Assembly: GCF_029269825.1 (NCBI RefSeq)
Contig: NZ_JARJHU010000003.1
Coordinates: forward strand, 162,475 to 226,474
DNA length: 64,000 nt
Source: Pedobacter sp. JY14-1
GTDB taxonomy: Bacteria > Bacteroidota > Bacteroidia > Sphingobacteriales > Sphingobacteriaceae
Direction of reading: 5' to 3'
Shown here piece by piece: positions 25,776-35,373 of the stretch. Positions within the stretch are counted from its first letter, which is position 1, and each line of letters begins with the position of its first letter. The notes beneath the pieces were generated by a model. It ran no database searches. It saw only the letters and a program-made list of their open reading frames with translations, and was not told the origin of the DNA. The position numbers were made by a program, and so were the translations under genes.

Positions 25776-26126
25776 ATGATAATCGAGATACTGAAATCGA
25801 AGATCCACCGTGTCAAGGTCACCCAGGCCGAACTCAATTACGTCGGCAGCATCACCATAGATGAAGACCTGATGGATGCCGCACAGATCATCGCCAACGA
25901 AAAAGTACAGATCGTCAACAACAACAATGGTGAGCGGTTTGAAACCTATGTCATCAAAGGCGAACGCGGAACCGGGATGGTCTGTCTCAATGGTGCCACA
26001 GCCCGCAAGGTGCAGGTCGGAGATATCCTGATCATTATGTCCTACGGTTCCCTTCCCGTTGAAGAAGCACGCACTTATAAGCCTGTTCTGGTCTTTCCGG
26101 ACGACAACAACCGCCTGCTGAAATAA
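25776..26126 (+). CDS. panD: Aspartate 1-decarboxylase
   Basis: Makes beta-alanine from aspartate for pantothenate. It is made as a 116-residue proenzyme that cleaves itself between Gly24 and Ser25 in [10 protein letters not shown] to create the pyruvoyl cofactor; this site and the [19 protein letters not shown] segment are clearly seen. It directly follows panC, the enzyme using its product. Confidence 0.97.
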   Translation: MIIEILKSKIHRVKVTQAELNYVGSITIDEDLMDAAQIIANEKVQIVNNNNGERFETYVIKGERGTGMVCLNGATARKVQVGDILIIMSYGSLPVEEARTYKPVLVFPDDNNRLLK

Positions 26127-26175
26127 CCGCCGGTGAATATTATTATGGCAGCATAGTAATTTGCTCCGTATTCGT

Positions 26176-26183
26176 TACATTTG
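26176..26183 (+). promoter_or_regulatory. Predicted -7 box of acyl-CoA dehydrogenase
   Basis: TACATTTG matches TAnnTTTG about 30 bases before the ATG at 26213. A well-spaced -33 element is not evident. Confidence 0.4.
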
Positions 26184-26212
26184 AAATACAGACTTTTTAT
26201 TCATAAAAACTT

Positions 26213-27352
26213 ATGCGATTTCAACTTAGCGAAGAACAGCTACTCATACGTCAGGCTGCCAGAGACTTTGCCCAGCAGGAGCTCAGGCCGGGCGTCATTG
26301 AACGCGACGAACATCAGAAATTTCCGGCCGAGCAGGTAAGAAAGCTTGGAGAACTTGGCTTCCTCGGCATGATGGTGGCACCTGAATACAATGGCGGCGG
26401 GCTTGACACCCTGTCTTATGTCCTGGTAATGGAAGAGCTCTCTAAAATAGACGCATCTGCGTCAGTGGTCGTCTCCGTCAACAATTCGCTGGTCTGTTAC
26501 GGACTCGAGAAATATGGGAGCCCGGAACAGAAAGAGAAATACCTGAAGCCCCTCGCGGCGGGCACACAGATCGGTGCCTTCTGCCTTTCGGAACCCGAGG
26601 CGGGTTCCGACGCTACGTCGCAGCATACTTCTGCTACGGATATGGGAGACTATTACCTCCTCAACGGAACAAAGAACTGGATCACCAATGGAAGCACCGC
26701 CTCCACTTATCTCGTCATCGCCCAGACCCACAGGGAACTGGGCCACAAAGGCATCAATGTCTTTATCGTGGAAAAGGGGATGGAAGGCTTTACCGTAGGA
26801 CCTAAGGAAAATAAAATGGGTATCCGTGGTTCCGATACCCATTCCCTGATGTTCAGCGATGTAAAGGTGCCCAGGCAGAACCGTATCGGCGAAGATGGCT
26901 TCGGGTTCAGGTTCGCGATGAAAACCCTCGAAGGCGGCCGTATCGGCATTGCAGCCCAAGCCCTGGGCATTGCTGCCGGAGCTTACGAACTCGCACTTGC
27001 TTATGCCAGGGAACGCAGATCTTTTGACAAACCCATTGCGGACCACCAGGCCATTGCCTTCAAGCTTGCTGACATGGCCACTCAGATCGAAGCTGCCCGT
27101 TTACTGGTTTATAAAGCCGCATGGCTCAAAGACCAGGGGCAGCCTTACACCCTCGCAGGTTCTATGGCCAAACTATACGCTTCCAGGGTAGCGATGGAAG
27201 TGACAACCGAAGCCGTTCAGATCCACGGAGGATACGGCTATGTGAGAGAATACCATGTTGAGCGCCTGATGCGCGATGCCAAAATTACGCAGATATACGA
27301 GGGGACCTCTGAGATACAAAAGCTGGTCATTTCCCGGGAAGTCCTGAGGTAG
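26213..27352 (+). CDS. Acyl-CoA dehydrogenase
   Basis: FAD enzyme of fatty-acid or branched-chain acyl-CoA oxidation, 379 residues. The three family segments are clear: an N-terminal helical domain (EEQLLIRQAARDFAQQEL), the middle beta domain with CLSEPEAGSDA and NGTKNWITNGS, and the C-terminal helices with RRSFDKPIADHQAI and the catalytic-base region QIHGGYGYVREYHVERLMRDAKITQIYEGTSEIQ. The E in YEGTSE is the likely catalytic Glu of short-chain type enzymes. The exact substrate chain length cannot be told. It stands alone; a strong inverted repeat lies downstream. Confidence 0.94.
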   Translation: MRFQLSEEQLLIRQAARDFAQQELRPGVIERDEHQKFPAEQVRKLGELGFLGMMVAPEYNGGGLDTLSYVLVMEELSKIDASASVVVSVNNSLVCYGLEKYGSPEQKEKYLKPLAAGTQIGAFCLSEPEAGSDATSQHTSATDMGDYYLLNGTKNWITNGSTASTYLVIAQTHRELGHKGINVFIVEKGMEGFTVGPKENKMGIRGSDTHSLMFSDVKVPRQNRIGEDGFGFRFAMKTLEGGRIGIAAQALGIAAGAYELALAYARERRSFDKPIADHQAIAFKLADMATQIEAARLLVYKAAWLKDQGQPYTLAGSMAKLYASRVAMEVTTEAVQIHGGYGYVREYHVERLMRDAKITQIYEGTSEIQKLVISREVLR

Positions 27353-27398
27353 TACTGAGACTGACTTCCGGCTGTACTTAATTGCTACTCCCTCCATG

Positions 27399-27463
27399 TT
27401 GAGTCCATATTGAGTCCACGTTGAGTCCACGTTTTTACACATAAAACGTGGACTCAACGTGGA
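27399..27463. repeat. 11-bp tandem array joined to a 20-bp perfect inverted repeat
   Basis: TTGAGTCCA occurs three times with an 11-bp period (27399, 27410, 27421). The last copies form the left arm of an inverted repeat, 27416-27435, exactly complementary to 27443-27462 with a 7-base loop TACACAT; G-U pairs could extend it. The inverse TGGACTCAA is in the right arm. It sits between the acyl-CoA dehydrogenase stop and the rimP promoter. No T run follows, so it is not a typical terminator. Confidence 0.85.
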
Positions 27464-27548
27464 TTTGTCTTCCTCTGAAGACGGAGTCAGGTCAGCCGCA
27501 GAACAGGCCCTAATCGATACAGGGCAAAACGGATGAGAACATGAGGAT

Positions 27549-27578
27549 TTTGATTTTCAAAAATTATCTTTACCTTTG
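27549..27578 (+). promoter_or_regulatory. Predicted promoter of rimP-nusA-infB
   Basis: TTTG (27549-27552), 18 bases, then TACCTTTG (27571-27578): a full -33/-7 match. The predicted start is immediately before the hairpin at 27586. Confidence 0.65.
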
Positions 27579-27585
27579 TAACACA

Positions 27586-27622
27586 AACAGAAAGAGGGGG
27601 CAATAGTCCCCTCTTTTCTGTT
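27586..27622 (+). promoter_or_regulatory. Leader hairpin of rimP operon, possible attenuator
   Basis: AACAGAAAGAGGGG (27586-27599) pairs with CCCCTCTTTTCTGTT (27608-27622) with one bulged T. The inner GAGGGG/CCCCTC stem followed by TTTTCTGTT resembles an intrinsic terminator, yet it lies only eight bases after the -7 box and 14 before the rimP ATG. Confidence 0.55.
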
Positions 27623-27636
27623 AAATCAGATCGGGT

Positions 27637-28101
27637 ATGCAGGTAGAAAACAGAGTAAAAGAACTGGTTGAAGAAAAGATCGCGGACCGGCCGGAATTGT
27701 TTCTGGTCGATGTTAAGATGCTCCCGGGCAATAAGCTGGTGATCCATGTGGATGGAGATCAGGGGATTAATATTCAGGATTGTGCGGCCATCAGCAGGCA
27801 TGTGGGCTTTCATCTGGAAGAAGAAAATGTGATCGAAAAAGCATATAACCTGGAGGTTTCCTCTCCGGGCATCGGGGAACCGCTGAAGCTGAAACGTCAG
27901 TATGACAAGAATGTTGGGCGGGAACTGGGCCTGAAGCTGGCCGACGGCACGCAAAAGGAAGGGGAATTACTGGAGGTCAGTGAAGAAGGCATCCGCATAG
28001 CGGCTAAGATAAAGGAAAAAGGAAAGAAGGCTACGGTGGCCGAAACAGCCATCGCTTTTAAAGATATAACAGAAACAAAGGTTTTAATTTCATTTAAATA
28101 A
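27637..28101 (+). CDS. rimP: Ribosome maturation factor RimP
   Basis: Needed for 30S subunit maturation. The 154-residue protein has the N-terminal alpha/beta domain (VDVKMLPGNKLVIHVDGDQGINIQDCAAISRHV) with the EVSSPGIGEPL motif, and the C-terminal SH3-like domain. It precedes nusA by one base, the near-universal rimP-nusA-infB arrangement that supports the call. Confidence 0.93.
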   Translation: MQVENRVKELVEEKIADRPELFLVDVKMLPGNKLVIHVDGDQGINIQDCAAISRHVGFHLEEENVIEKAYNLEVSSPGIGEPLKLKRQYDKNVGRELGLKLADGTQKEGELLEVSEEGIRIAAKIKEKGKKATVAETAIAFKDITETKVLISFK

Positions 28102-28102
28102 A

Positions 28103-29341
28103 ATGAGCAATATTAACTTAATTGATTCCTTTCAGGAGTTTAAGGATTTCAAGAACATCGACCGTCCTACGGTGATCAGTGTGCTGGAAGAGGTGTTCCG
28201 CAGCATGTTGCGCAAGAAGTATGGTACGGATGAAAACTGTGATGTGATCGTAAACCCGGACAACGGGGATCTGGAGATCTGGCGTACGCGCAAGGTGATG
28301 GAAGATGGTTTCTCTGAAGACGACGATCTGGAGATCGAACTGGCGGAAGCCAAGCAACTGGACCCTGATCTGGAAGTAGGCGACGATTACATTGAACAGA
28401 TCACCCTTGAAAGCTTTGGGCGCAGGGCAATCCTGGCGGCACGTCAGACGCTGGTGTCCAAAGTCCTGGAACTGGAAAAAGACGAGATCTTCAAGAAATA
28501 CAAGGACCGTGTGGGAGAGATCGTAACGGGAGAAGTATACCAGGTATGGAAGAAGGAGACGCTGGTACTGGACGATGAGGGCAATGAGCTGCTGATGCCG
28601 AAGTCGGAGCAGATACCTGCGGATTATTTCAAGAAGGGTGATTCTGTAAGGGCTGTGATCCTGAAGGTGGATATGGTGAACGCGACGCCTAAGATCATTA
28701 TTTCGAGGATCGCTCCGGAATTCCTGCAGCGCCTGTTCGAGATTGAGGTACCTGAGATCTTTGACGGGCTGATCACGATCCGCAAGATTGTGCGTGAACC
28801 AGGTGAGCGTGCCAAGGTGGCTGTTGAGTCCTATGACGACAGGATCGATCCTGTAGGAGCCTGCGTGGGTATGAAAGGTTCACGTATACATGGTATCGTT
28901 CGGGAACTTAAGAATGAGAATATTGACGTGATCAATTTCACCAACAATATTTCACTGTACATTACCCGTGCGCTGAGCCCTGCAAAGATCACTTCGATCA
29001 AGCTCGATGAGGACCGCAAACATGCGGCGGTATACCTGAAGCCTGACCAGGTGTCTCTGGCGATAGGACGTGGTGGGCATAACATTAAACTTGCAGGTAA
29101 ACTGACCGGATACGAGATTGATGTATACCGCGAGACTGCCGGAGAGGAAGATGAGGATGTAGACATCGAAGAATTTTCTGATGAGATCGACAGCTGGATC
29201 ATCGACGAACTGAAGGGGATCGGCCTGGATACTGCGAAGAGCGTGCTTGCACTTTCAATCGATGAACTGGTAAAGCGTACCGATCTCGAAGAGGAGACCA
29301 TCAAAGAGGTAATGAGCATCTTAAAGTCAGAGTTTGAATAA
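28103..29341 (+). CDS. nusA: Transcription termination/antitermination factor NusA
   Basis: RNA-polymerase-binding factor controlling pausing and termination. In 412 residues it has the N-terminal polymerase-binding domain, an S1 domain (VGEIVTGEVYQVWKKETLVLDDEGNELLMPKSEQ), KH1 with VGACVGMKGSRI and KH2 with SLAIGRGGHNIKLA. After KH2 comes an acidic linker and one helix-hairpin-helix-like segment (IDELKGIGLDTAKSVLALS), not the two acidic repeats of E. coli NusA. It is one base after rimP and 99 bases before infB. Confidence 0.96.
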   Translation: MSNINLIDSFQEFKDFKNIDRPTVISVLEEVFRSMLRKKYGTDENCDVIVNPDNGDLEIWRTRKVMEDGFSEDDDLEIELAEAKQLDPDLEVGDDYIEQITLESFGRRAILAARQTLVSKVLELEKDEIFKKYKDRVGEIVTGEVYQVWKKETLVLDDEGNELLMPKSEQIPADYFKKGDSVRAVILKVDMVNATPKIIISRIAPEFLQRLFEIEVPEIFDGLITIRKIVREPGERAKVAVESYDDRIDPVGACVGMKGSRIHGIVRELKNENIDVINFTNNISLYITRALSPAKITSIKLDEDRKHAAVYLKPDQVSLAIGRGGHNIKLAGKLTGYEIDVYRETAGEEDEDVDIEEFSDEIDSWIIDELKGIGLDTAKSVLALSIDELVKRTDLEEETIKEVMSILKSEFE

Positions 29342-29406
29342 GCCGGGTGCAGAAAATACTGACAAAACTAAATTGTCATGCGCATGAAATAAACGAGAAT
29401 AAACGT

Positions 29407-29414
29407 TACTTTTG
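29407..29414 (+). promoter_or_regulatory. Possible internal promoter before infB
   Basis: TACTTTTG matches the -7 box 27 bases before the infB ATG, in the 99-base nusA-infB gap. An AAGGAG Shine-Dalgarno-like sequence also precedes the ATG. No well-spaced -33 TTG was found. Confidence 0.4.
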
Positions 29415-29440
29415 TATAAGATTAAAAGATAAGGAGATCA

Positions 29441-32371
29441 ATGTCAGACGACAAACCAATTATTTTATTCAAGGCAGTTAAGGAACTTAACGTAGGCATC
29501 GCTACGGCTGTGGAGTTCCTGGAAAAGAAAGGCTATTCTGTTGAGAATAAACCCACTACTAAGCTTACGCGCGATATGTACAATGCGCTGCTGAAGGAGT
29601 TTCAGGGCGATAAGATCATGAAGGAAGAGGCCAATCAGATTGTCATTGGTAAAATACGTCGTGATGAACCTGAAGTGCCCGAAAAGGCTCCGGAACCACC
29701 GAGAAAGAATGTTGAATTCGAAAATGAAGGCATCCTGATCAAAAACCTGAGTTCTTATACACCTCCGGCTGAAAAGGCGCGGGAAGAAGCTCCGGCAAAG
29801 CCGGCGGCTCCTGTACAGGAGGAGAAGGCCGACGAACAATCCTTACCTGGTGTAAAGGTAGTAGGCAAGATTAACCTGGATGACCTGAACAGGCCAAGAC
29901 AGGTTAAAAAGGAAGAACCTGCAGCGGAAGTTCCGGTAAGACCTGCGGCTCCGGAGGCAAGGCCTGAGCCTGCTGCTGAACGTCCGGCCGCGGTACCTGC
30001 AGCAGAGCAGCCTAAGTCTGAGCCTAAACCTGAGCAGCCAAAGCAGGAGGAAACTCCCGCAGCGAAGACGCCTGCTGCTGCCCCGGCAACCCCTGCGGCT
30101 GATAAGCCTGAAGATGAGGTGATTAAGGCTCGGTCAGTGAAGTTGTCGGGTCCAAATATTGTGGGCAAGATCACGCTTCCGGTGACTCCTGAGCGGAGAT
30201 CGCAGCCTGTGGCTTCTTCAGCGGACAGTGCAGATGCCAGGAAGAAGCGGAAGCGTAAAAAGACTCCGGGAACACCTGGACAGCCCGGACAGGGAGGTTA
30301 TCAGGGACAAGGCGGCACGCCAGGGCAGCAAAGGCCAGGGCAGCCAGGAGGTCGTCCCGATTTCAGGGGCGGTCAGGGAAATGCCGGTGGCCGGCCTAAT
30401 TTCCGTGGTAATAACAACAGGCCGGGCGGACCTGCCGGAGCTCCTAAAGAGGAACCTTCAGAGAAAGAAATACAAGACCAGATTAAGGCTACGCTGGCCC
30501 GGTTGAGCGGCGCCGGTAAGTCTGGCAAATTTGCACAGCGTGCAAAACTGCGCAGACAGAAACGTGATGATGTGGCCATGTCGGCAGATGAAGCGGCGCT
30601 GGAACAGGAACTTCAGTCTAAGGTACTGAAGGTCTCAGAATTTGTGACGGCCAATGAACTGGCGGCTATGATGAACGAACCGGTGACCAAGATCATCGGT
30701 ACCTGCATGAGCCTGGGTATGTTCGTTTCAATCAACCAGCGCCTGGATGCGGAAACGCTGACGATCGTAGCCGATGAGTTCGGTTATGAGATACAGTTTG
30801 TAAAACCTGACGAAGAGGCTGATGTAGTGATTGAGGAGGAAGATGCTGAGGAGGACCTGCTGCCAAGGGCACCGGTGGTGACCATTATGGGCCACGTCGA
30901 CCATGGTAAGACGTCCTTGCTGGATTATATCCGTAAGGCGAACGTGGTTGCCGGTGAAGCAGGCGGTATCACGCAGCATATCGGTGCCTATATGGTAACG
31001 ACTTCTACAGGTAAAAAGGTAACCTTCCTGGATACACCTGGCCACGAGGCCTTTACAGCGATGCGTGCGCGTGGTGCGAAGGTAGCGGATATCGCGATCA
31101 TCGTGGTGGCTGCGGACGATGCAGTGATGCCGCAGACGAAGGAGGCGATCAACCATGCGCAGGCCGCCGGTGTGCCGTTGGTATTTGCCTTTACAAAAAT
31201 TGACAAACCGGGAGCGAATTCGGACAAGATCCGTGAGCAGCTCTCGATCATGAATATCCTTGTAGAGGACTGGGGTGGTAAGTACCAGAGCCAGGAGATT
31301 TCGGCAAAGAGCGGTCTGAACGTAGACCTGCTGCTGGAAAAAGTACTGCTGGAAGCGGAATTGCTGGACCTTAAAGCAAATCCGAACAAGCGGGCAACTG
31401 GTAGTGTGATCGAAGCGACCCTGGACAAGGGACGTGGTATCGTGACTACGGTGCTGGTGCAGGGCGGTACGCTGAAGATCGGTGACCCGATCCTTGCGGG
31501 AAGCTATAGCGGCCGTGTTAAAGCCCTTTTCAATGAGCGTGGACAGAAGGTAGACAAGGCTGGCCCTTCAGTACCGGTACAGGTGCTGGGTATGAGCGGG
31601 GCCCCTACGGCGGGCGACCGTTTCAATGCGATGGAAAGTGAGCCGGAAGCCAGGGATATTGCCAATAAGCGTTTACAGCTGATGCGTGAGCAGGGCTTGC
31701 GTACGCAGAAACATATTACACTTGATGAGATTGGTCGTCGTCTGGCGATTGGTAACTTCAAGGAACTGAACCTGATCATTAAAGGTGATGTGGACGGTTC
31801 GATTGAAGCCCTTTCTGATTCCCTGCTGAAACTATCTACTCCTGAGATCCAGGTAAATATTGTCAGCAAGGGTGTAGGACAGATATCTGAATCGGATGTA
31901 TTGCTGGCTTCGGCATCAGATGCGATCATTATCGGTTTCCAGGTACGTCCGTCATCGGGAGCCCGTAAACTGGCAGAGGCAGAGCAGATTGATATCAGGC
32001 TGTACTCGATCATCTATGATGCGATCAACGAGATCAAGGCTGCGATGGAAGGCATGCTTGCCCCTGAGTTTGAGGAGAAGATCACTGCGAACGTAGAGAT
32101 CAGGGAGACTTTCAAAATCAGCAAGGTGGGTACGATTGCAGGTTGTATGGTACTTGACGGTACGATCAACCGGAACAGCAAGGTGCGCATCATCCGTGAC
32201 GGGGTGGTGATCTATACCGGTGAACTGGCTTCATTGAAGCGTTACAAGGATGATGTAAAAGAAGTATCCCGTGGTTATGAATGCGGTCTGAATATTAATA
32301 ACTTCAACAATATTGAGGTAGGTGACATTGTAGAAGCCTACGAACAGGTAGAAGTGAAACGGAAGCTGTAA
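29441..32371 (+). CDS. infB: Translation initiation factor IF-2
   Basis: GTPase that brings initiator tRNA to the 30S subunit. At 976 residues it has a long N-terminal extension rich in Pro, Ala, Glu and Gln, followed by a Gly/Arg-rich stretch (about residues 275-330), typical of Bacteroidota IF-2. The GTPase domain follows with GHVDHGKTS (near residue 485), DTPGHEAF and FTKIDKP, then the beta-barrel and C-terminal fMet-tRNA-binding domains. The last four codons and the stop lie partly in a palindrome shared with the convergent glycosyltransferase gene. Confidence 0.97.
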   Translation: MSDDKPIILFKAVKELNVGIATAVEFLEKKGYSVENKPTTKLTRDMYNALLKEFQGDKIMKEEANQIVIGKIRRDEPEVPEKAPEPPRKNVEFENEGILIKNLSSYTPPAEKAREEAPAKPAAPVQEEKADEQSLPGVKVVGKINLDDLNRPRQVKKEEPAAEVPVRPAAPEARPEPAAERPAAVPAAEQPKSEPKPEQPKQEETPAAKTPAAAPATPAADKPEDEVIKARSVKLSGPNIVGKITLPVTPERRSQPVASSADSADARKKRKRKKTPGTPGQPGQGGYQGQGGTPGQQRPGQPGGRPDFRGGQGNAGGRPNFRGNNNRPGGPAGAPKEEPSEKEIQDQIKATLARLSGAGKSGKFAQRAKLRRQKRDDVAMSADEAALEQELQSKVLKVSEFVTANELAAMMNEPVTKIIGTCMSLGMFVSINQRLDAETLTIVADEFGYEIQFVKPDEEADVVIEEEDAEEDLLPRAPVVTIMGHVDHGKTSLLDYIRKANVVAGEAGGITQHIGAYMVTTSTGKKVTFLDTPGHEAFTAMRARGAKVADIAIIVVAADDAVMPQTKEAINHAQAAGVPLVFAFTKIDKPGANSDKIREQLSIMNILVEDWGGKYQSQEISAKSGLNVDLLLEKVLLEAELLDLKANPNKRATGSVIEATLDKGRGIVTTVLVQGGTLKIGDPILAGSYSGRVKALFNERGQKVDKAGPSVPVQVLGMSGAPTAGDRFNAMESEPEARDIANKRLQLMREQGLRTQKHITLDEIGRRLAIGNFKELNLIIKGDVDGSIEALSDSLLKLSTPEIQVNIVSKGVGQISESDVLLASASDAIIIGFQVRPSSGARKLAEAEQIDIRLYSIIYDAINEIKAAMEGMLAPEFEEKITANVEIRETFKISKVGTIAGCMVLDGTINRNSKVRIIRDGVVIYTGELASLKRYKDDVKEVSRGYECGLNINNFNNIEVGDIVEAYEQVEVKRKL

Positions 32372-32388
32372 TTAATTTTACAGCTTCC
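32361..32388. terminator. Palindromic hairpin joining the ends of infB and a glycosyltransferase gene
   Basis: GGAAGCTGTAA (32361-32371) and TTACAGCTTCC (32378-32388) are exact complements around TTAATT. Each arm carries the stop codon TAA and the final Lys-Leu codons of the gene entering from its side. There is no good T run, so intrinsic termination is plausible but unproven. Confidence 0.6.
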
Positions 32389-33652
32389 TCAATTTCCAAA
32401 GCAGTTTTTTGAGCCATTTTGGTCTACCGAAAATATCGGTACATCTTCTGTTGTAGCTGCTAATCATTTCACTTGAAAACTCTTTAACGGCGCCGGTGTT
32501 ATCTGTATAACCAGCGACTGGGTTTCCTAGCGCTTTGAGGATAAGCCCTTCCAGGCTTCGCGTAATGTATTGAGCTTTATAGTTTTCTTCTATTTTGGAG
32601 ACTGAAGCAGTAGCGATTTGCTTGACTGTTTCTTTGTTTTGATAGAGGTGCGCTAAAGCTGAGGCGATGTCTTTGGCGTTGCGCCTGGTAACGATTCCTG
32701 ACCTTTGGTTATCTACGAGTTCTATCTGTGCGTTATCCCGGTCTTCAGTGCTGATGGTTACTACTGGTGTACCCATGGTCATTGCCTCTGCGATAACCAT
32801 TCCGAAGCTTTCACCGATGTTGCTGGCAGCAAGGAAGACATTCATTACTTTGTAATACAATAGCAGACTTTGTAGGTCAGCGGTATTTTCAAAAATGATG
32901 AGCTTTTCTGCGATGCCAAGTTTATCCGCATGAGCCTTCATTTCCGGAGTTGCACCAACAAGCAGGAACCTGGCTTTGTTGTTCTTCCTGGAAAATACGG
33001 CAAAGCCATCCAGGGTGATGAGGTCAAATTTGTTGTTGTCTGCCCGGCCGATCCTGCCGACAAGGAACTGGTTTTCCAGCTGATTCTGCTTTTTGAATTC
33101 GCATATTTGTTCATCTGTCGGCTCCAGGTTATGTAAAAGATCCGTATCTACCGGATAGGGCAGGACTTTTCTTTTGGGGGCATAAGTGTTGGCTAAGGCT
33201 TTGTCCTGTTTCATCCTGCGGATCAGGATCATTTCGGAAATGTACAGATCATAATCGATGAGGTCATAGTAGGGAGAACGGTCGTAGGCACCGAAGACAT
33301 TAGTTTGTATGACCAGCCGGGGCCTGTTTGCTTTGACCATTTCAAAAAACGCAGCATCTCCATAGCAGTTTCCGCTGCCATGCCAATGCAGCACATCTGC
33401 TTCACGGAGCAATTCCGGCAATCTGGAGAGATCACCGTCGAGAACGATCACTTTCGTGCCTTCGGCTTCGATCAGTTGTACTCTTTCGCCACCTTTAAGC
33501 AGGCTGACGACAGTAACATCGAAGATCTCCCTGTTCAAGTATTTGCAGTAGAGCTGAAGTGCGTATTCTGTACCGCCCAGGCCAAGCTGGTTGACGGCTT
33601 CGAGTATCCTGATTTTTTTACCATTAAAGTGTAAGTCTGTTGGTTGTGGCAT
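32378..33652 (-). CDS. Glycosyltransferase, GT4 family
   Basis: GT-B fold enzyme of 424 residues. The N-terminal domain has NQLGLGGTEYALQLYCKYL, typical of GT4 acceptor domains; the C-terminal domain has VGRIGRADNNKFDLI, FLLVGAT, and the nucleotide-sugar motif around SFGMVIAEAMTMGTPVVT with catalytic Glu. Sugar donor and acceptor are unknown. I chose the ATG at 33650-33652 (MPQPTDLHFNGKK); an in-frame ATG 17 codons earlier is possible. It converges on infB and marks one border of the glycan locus. Confidence 0.85.
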   Translation of the reverse strand: MPQPTDLHFNGKKIRILEAVNQLGLGGTEYALQLYCKYLNREIFDVTVVSLLKGGERVQLIEAEGTKVIVLDGDLSRLPELLREADVLHWHGSGNCYGDAAFFEMVKANRPRLVIQTNVFGAYDRSPYYDLIDYDLYISEMILIRRMKQDKALANTYAPKRKVLPYPVDTDLLHNLEPTDEQICEFKKQNQLENQFLVGRIGRADNNKFDLITLDGFAVFSRKNNKARFLLVGATPEMKAHADKLGIAEKLIIFENTADLQSLLLYYKVMNVFLAASNIGESFGMVIAEAMTMGTPVVTISTEDRDNAQIELVDNQRSGIVTRRNAKDIASALAHLYQNKETVKQIATASVSKIEENYKAQYITRSLEGLILKALGNPVAGYTDNTGAVKEFSSEMISSYNRRCTDIFGRPKWLKKLLWKLRKL

Positions 33653-33737
33653 GTTTGGAAATCTGCGTTTGCGAAGATATAGAGGAATGATGCAGGAATT
33701 CAAGTTTTAGCTTAATTTAGCGACAGATAAATGTGCT

Positions 33738-34598
33738 ATGGTAGTTATTAAAGTTGGTTTCCTGGTTTCATATGATTATGAATTTATAAAGGTGTCTTTG
33801 CCTAGGATATATGATCATGTTTCAGAAATTTTCCTTGCTGTGGACGCCGAAGGACTCACTTGGTCCGGGGAACCATTACACATAGCTGTTGAGTTTTGGG
33901 AATGGTTAAAAGATTTTGATACCGAAAAGAAAATCTGTATTTACAGGGACCGATTTTATATATCAGGAATGTCTCCTATGGAATGCGATACGAGAGAAAG
34001 AAATATGCTGTCTAAGGAGATGGGAACAGCTGATTGGTATATTCAGATCGATTCGGATGAATATTTTGTCGATTTCGGGGCATTCATTGGAAAGCTTAAA
34101 CGCTTTAAATCCGAAAGTCCTACTACTGTAACCTGCAGGGTACTTACCTTATTTAAGGTATTGCCGGACGGTTTTCTTTACATTGACGATTCTGTGGAAA
34201 GTCTAAATTTCGCAACGAACGCTCCTGTTTATCATGTAGCCAGAAACAATGCGCCCGAGTATACTTATGTAAATTGGGACGATGTGGTATTGCACCAAAG
34301 CTGGGCAAGAAGTCCTGAAGCTATTTATACTAAACTAAACAACTGGAGCCATAAGAACGATTTTAATGTGATGAGTTTTTATCGGCTTTGGGATGCTGTC
34401 GATCAGAATAATTACTATGCCCTTAGTAATTTTCATCCATTAAATCCCCTTCTCTGGCCGAAACTAGGATTTTTACCGGGCGATATCAAGGATATCCTTG
34501 GATCTGAGCTTATTAAGACTGTCGGGCTTCCGAAAAGTCCTGTAGAAAGGAATAAACCGTTGCTTTCCAGGATGTGGAAGCGGATTAGGGGCAGATGA
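33738..34598 (+). CDS. Glycosyltransferase-like protein (GT-A fold)
   Basis: A 286-residue protein whose centre has TADWYIQIDSDEYFVDF, a DxD-type metal and nucleotide-sugar site of GT-A enzymes, preceded by the strand EIFLAVDAEGLTWSG. The N-terminus VVIKVGFLVSYDYEFIKVSLPRIYDHV fits the GT2-like superfamily. I cannot name a closer family. The gene is monocistronic on the plus strand and overlaps the end of the convergent DUF5672 gene by 14 bases. Its base composition looks more AT-rich than the core genes, common for surface glycan genes. Confidence 0.65.
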   Translation: MVVIKVGFLVSYDYEFIKVSLPRIYDHVSEIFLAVDAEGLTWSGEPLHIAVEFWEWLKDFDTEKKICIYRDRFYISGMSPMECDTRERNMLSKEMGTADWYIQIDSDEYFVDFGAFIGKLKRFKSESPTTVTCRVLTLFKVLPDGFLYIDDSVESLNFATNAPVYHVARNNAPEYTYVNWDDVVLHQSWARSPEAIYTKLNNWSHKNDFNVMSFYRLWDAVDQNNYYALSNFHPLNPLLWPKLGFLPGDIKDILGSELIKTVGLPKSPVERNKPLLSRMWKRIRGR

Positions 34599-35373
34599 AG
34601 CGTTTCCAATATTCCGGGTACCGGTCCCAGGCATGGCAACCGAAAGGAAGCTGGCCTTTGGTAATCTGGAAAGCATGATCAAGCTGAGTCTCCATCGCAA
34701 AGTATACGGCCTTCCTGTAATCCGGTATACGAAGCCGGCGCTGTTTCCTGTTTACCTCCAGGCTCCAGAAAACGTCTTCATTGAAGCGATGATGTATTTC
34801 CTGCACATACTTTTGAATTTCGTCCTGGTGGGTCAGGCAGATGTTATAAAATTTGTTTGTGTTTCTGAGTGAAAGCCCTCCGTTACCCACCCGGTTTTCT
34901 AATTGTTTATCAGTCGGTAGTGATGAATGTGGTTGCTTGATGTTTCGATAGACATGGATATAATTAACAATCCTACTTTTTATCTTTTTGACCAAGTCAG
35001 GATATGGCGTTTCTCTTAACCAGGGTGCTCCTATATAATCATATCCCATGGAGCACCATTTGATGAGCTCGTCTTTGAAAACATAAGCATCGGGCTGGTA
35101 AATCAGAATGTATTGGTAATTGAGAAACTTTCCATAGAATTCTGAGGAAAGCATGAGTTTATTGTACCCGGAGATGCTGGCGAAGAAGCTGTTTTCAAAG
35201 GAGATGACATCAGTGAAATCCGCATGATTGACGAGGTCCAGATGATGCGGTTTAACCGCAATAATATCATGATCGGAAAGTATACGGAAGCACTGGTTGA
35301 GGGATATTTCTTCAGTTGCAGTGAGCTTGGATTTATATAAGGGCACGACAACTGCGACGGTTTTCATATTCAT
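34585..35373 (-). CDS. DUF5672 family protein, putative glycosyltransferase
   Basis: A 262-residue protein with the DUF5672 pattern: VAVVVPLYKSKLTATEEISLNQC at the N-terminus, FENSFFASISGYNKLMLSSEFYGKF, YILIYQPDAYVFKDELIKWC, and YDYIGAPWL, then VGNGGLSLRN. The family is found in glycan loci and looks like a GT-A type transferase, though its activity is not established to my knowledge. The ATG overlaps the stop of the upstream GT4 gene (TAATG at 35375-35371), so the two are translationally coupled. A second ATG two codons on is also possible. Confidence 0.8.
   Translation of the reverse strand: MNMKTVAVVVPLYKSKLTATEEISLNQCFRILSDHDIIAVKPHHLDLVNHADFTDVISFENSFFASISGYNKLMLSSEFYGKFLNYQYILIYQPDAYVFKDELIKWCSMGYDYIGAPWLRETPYPDLVKKIKSRIVNYIHVYRNIKQPHSSLPTDKQLENRVGNGGLSLRNTNKFYNICLTHQDEIQKYVQEIHHRFNEDVFWSLEVNRKQRRLRIPDYRKAVYFAMETQLDHAFQITKGQLPFGCHAWDRYPEYWKRFICP

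Noticed and set aside
27399-27463. CRISPR-like short repeat array
   Set aside because: Only three 9-base units with 2-base spacers; no spacer-length gaps and no cas genes in the window.
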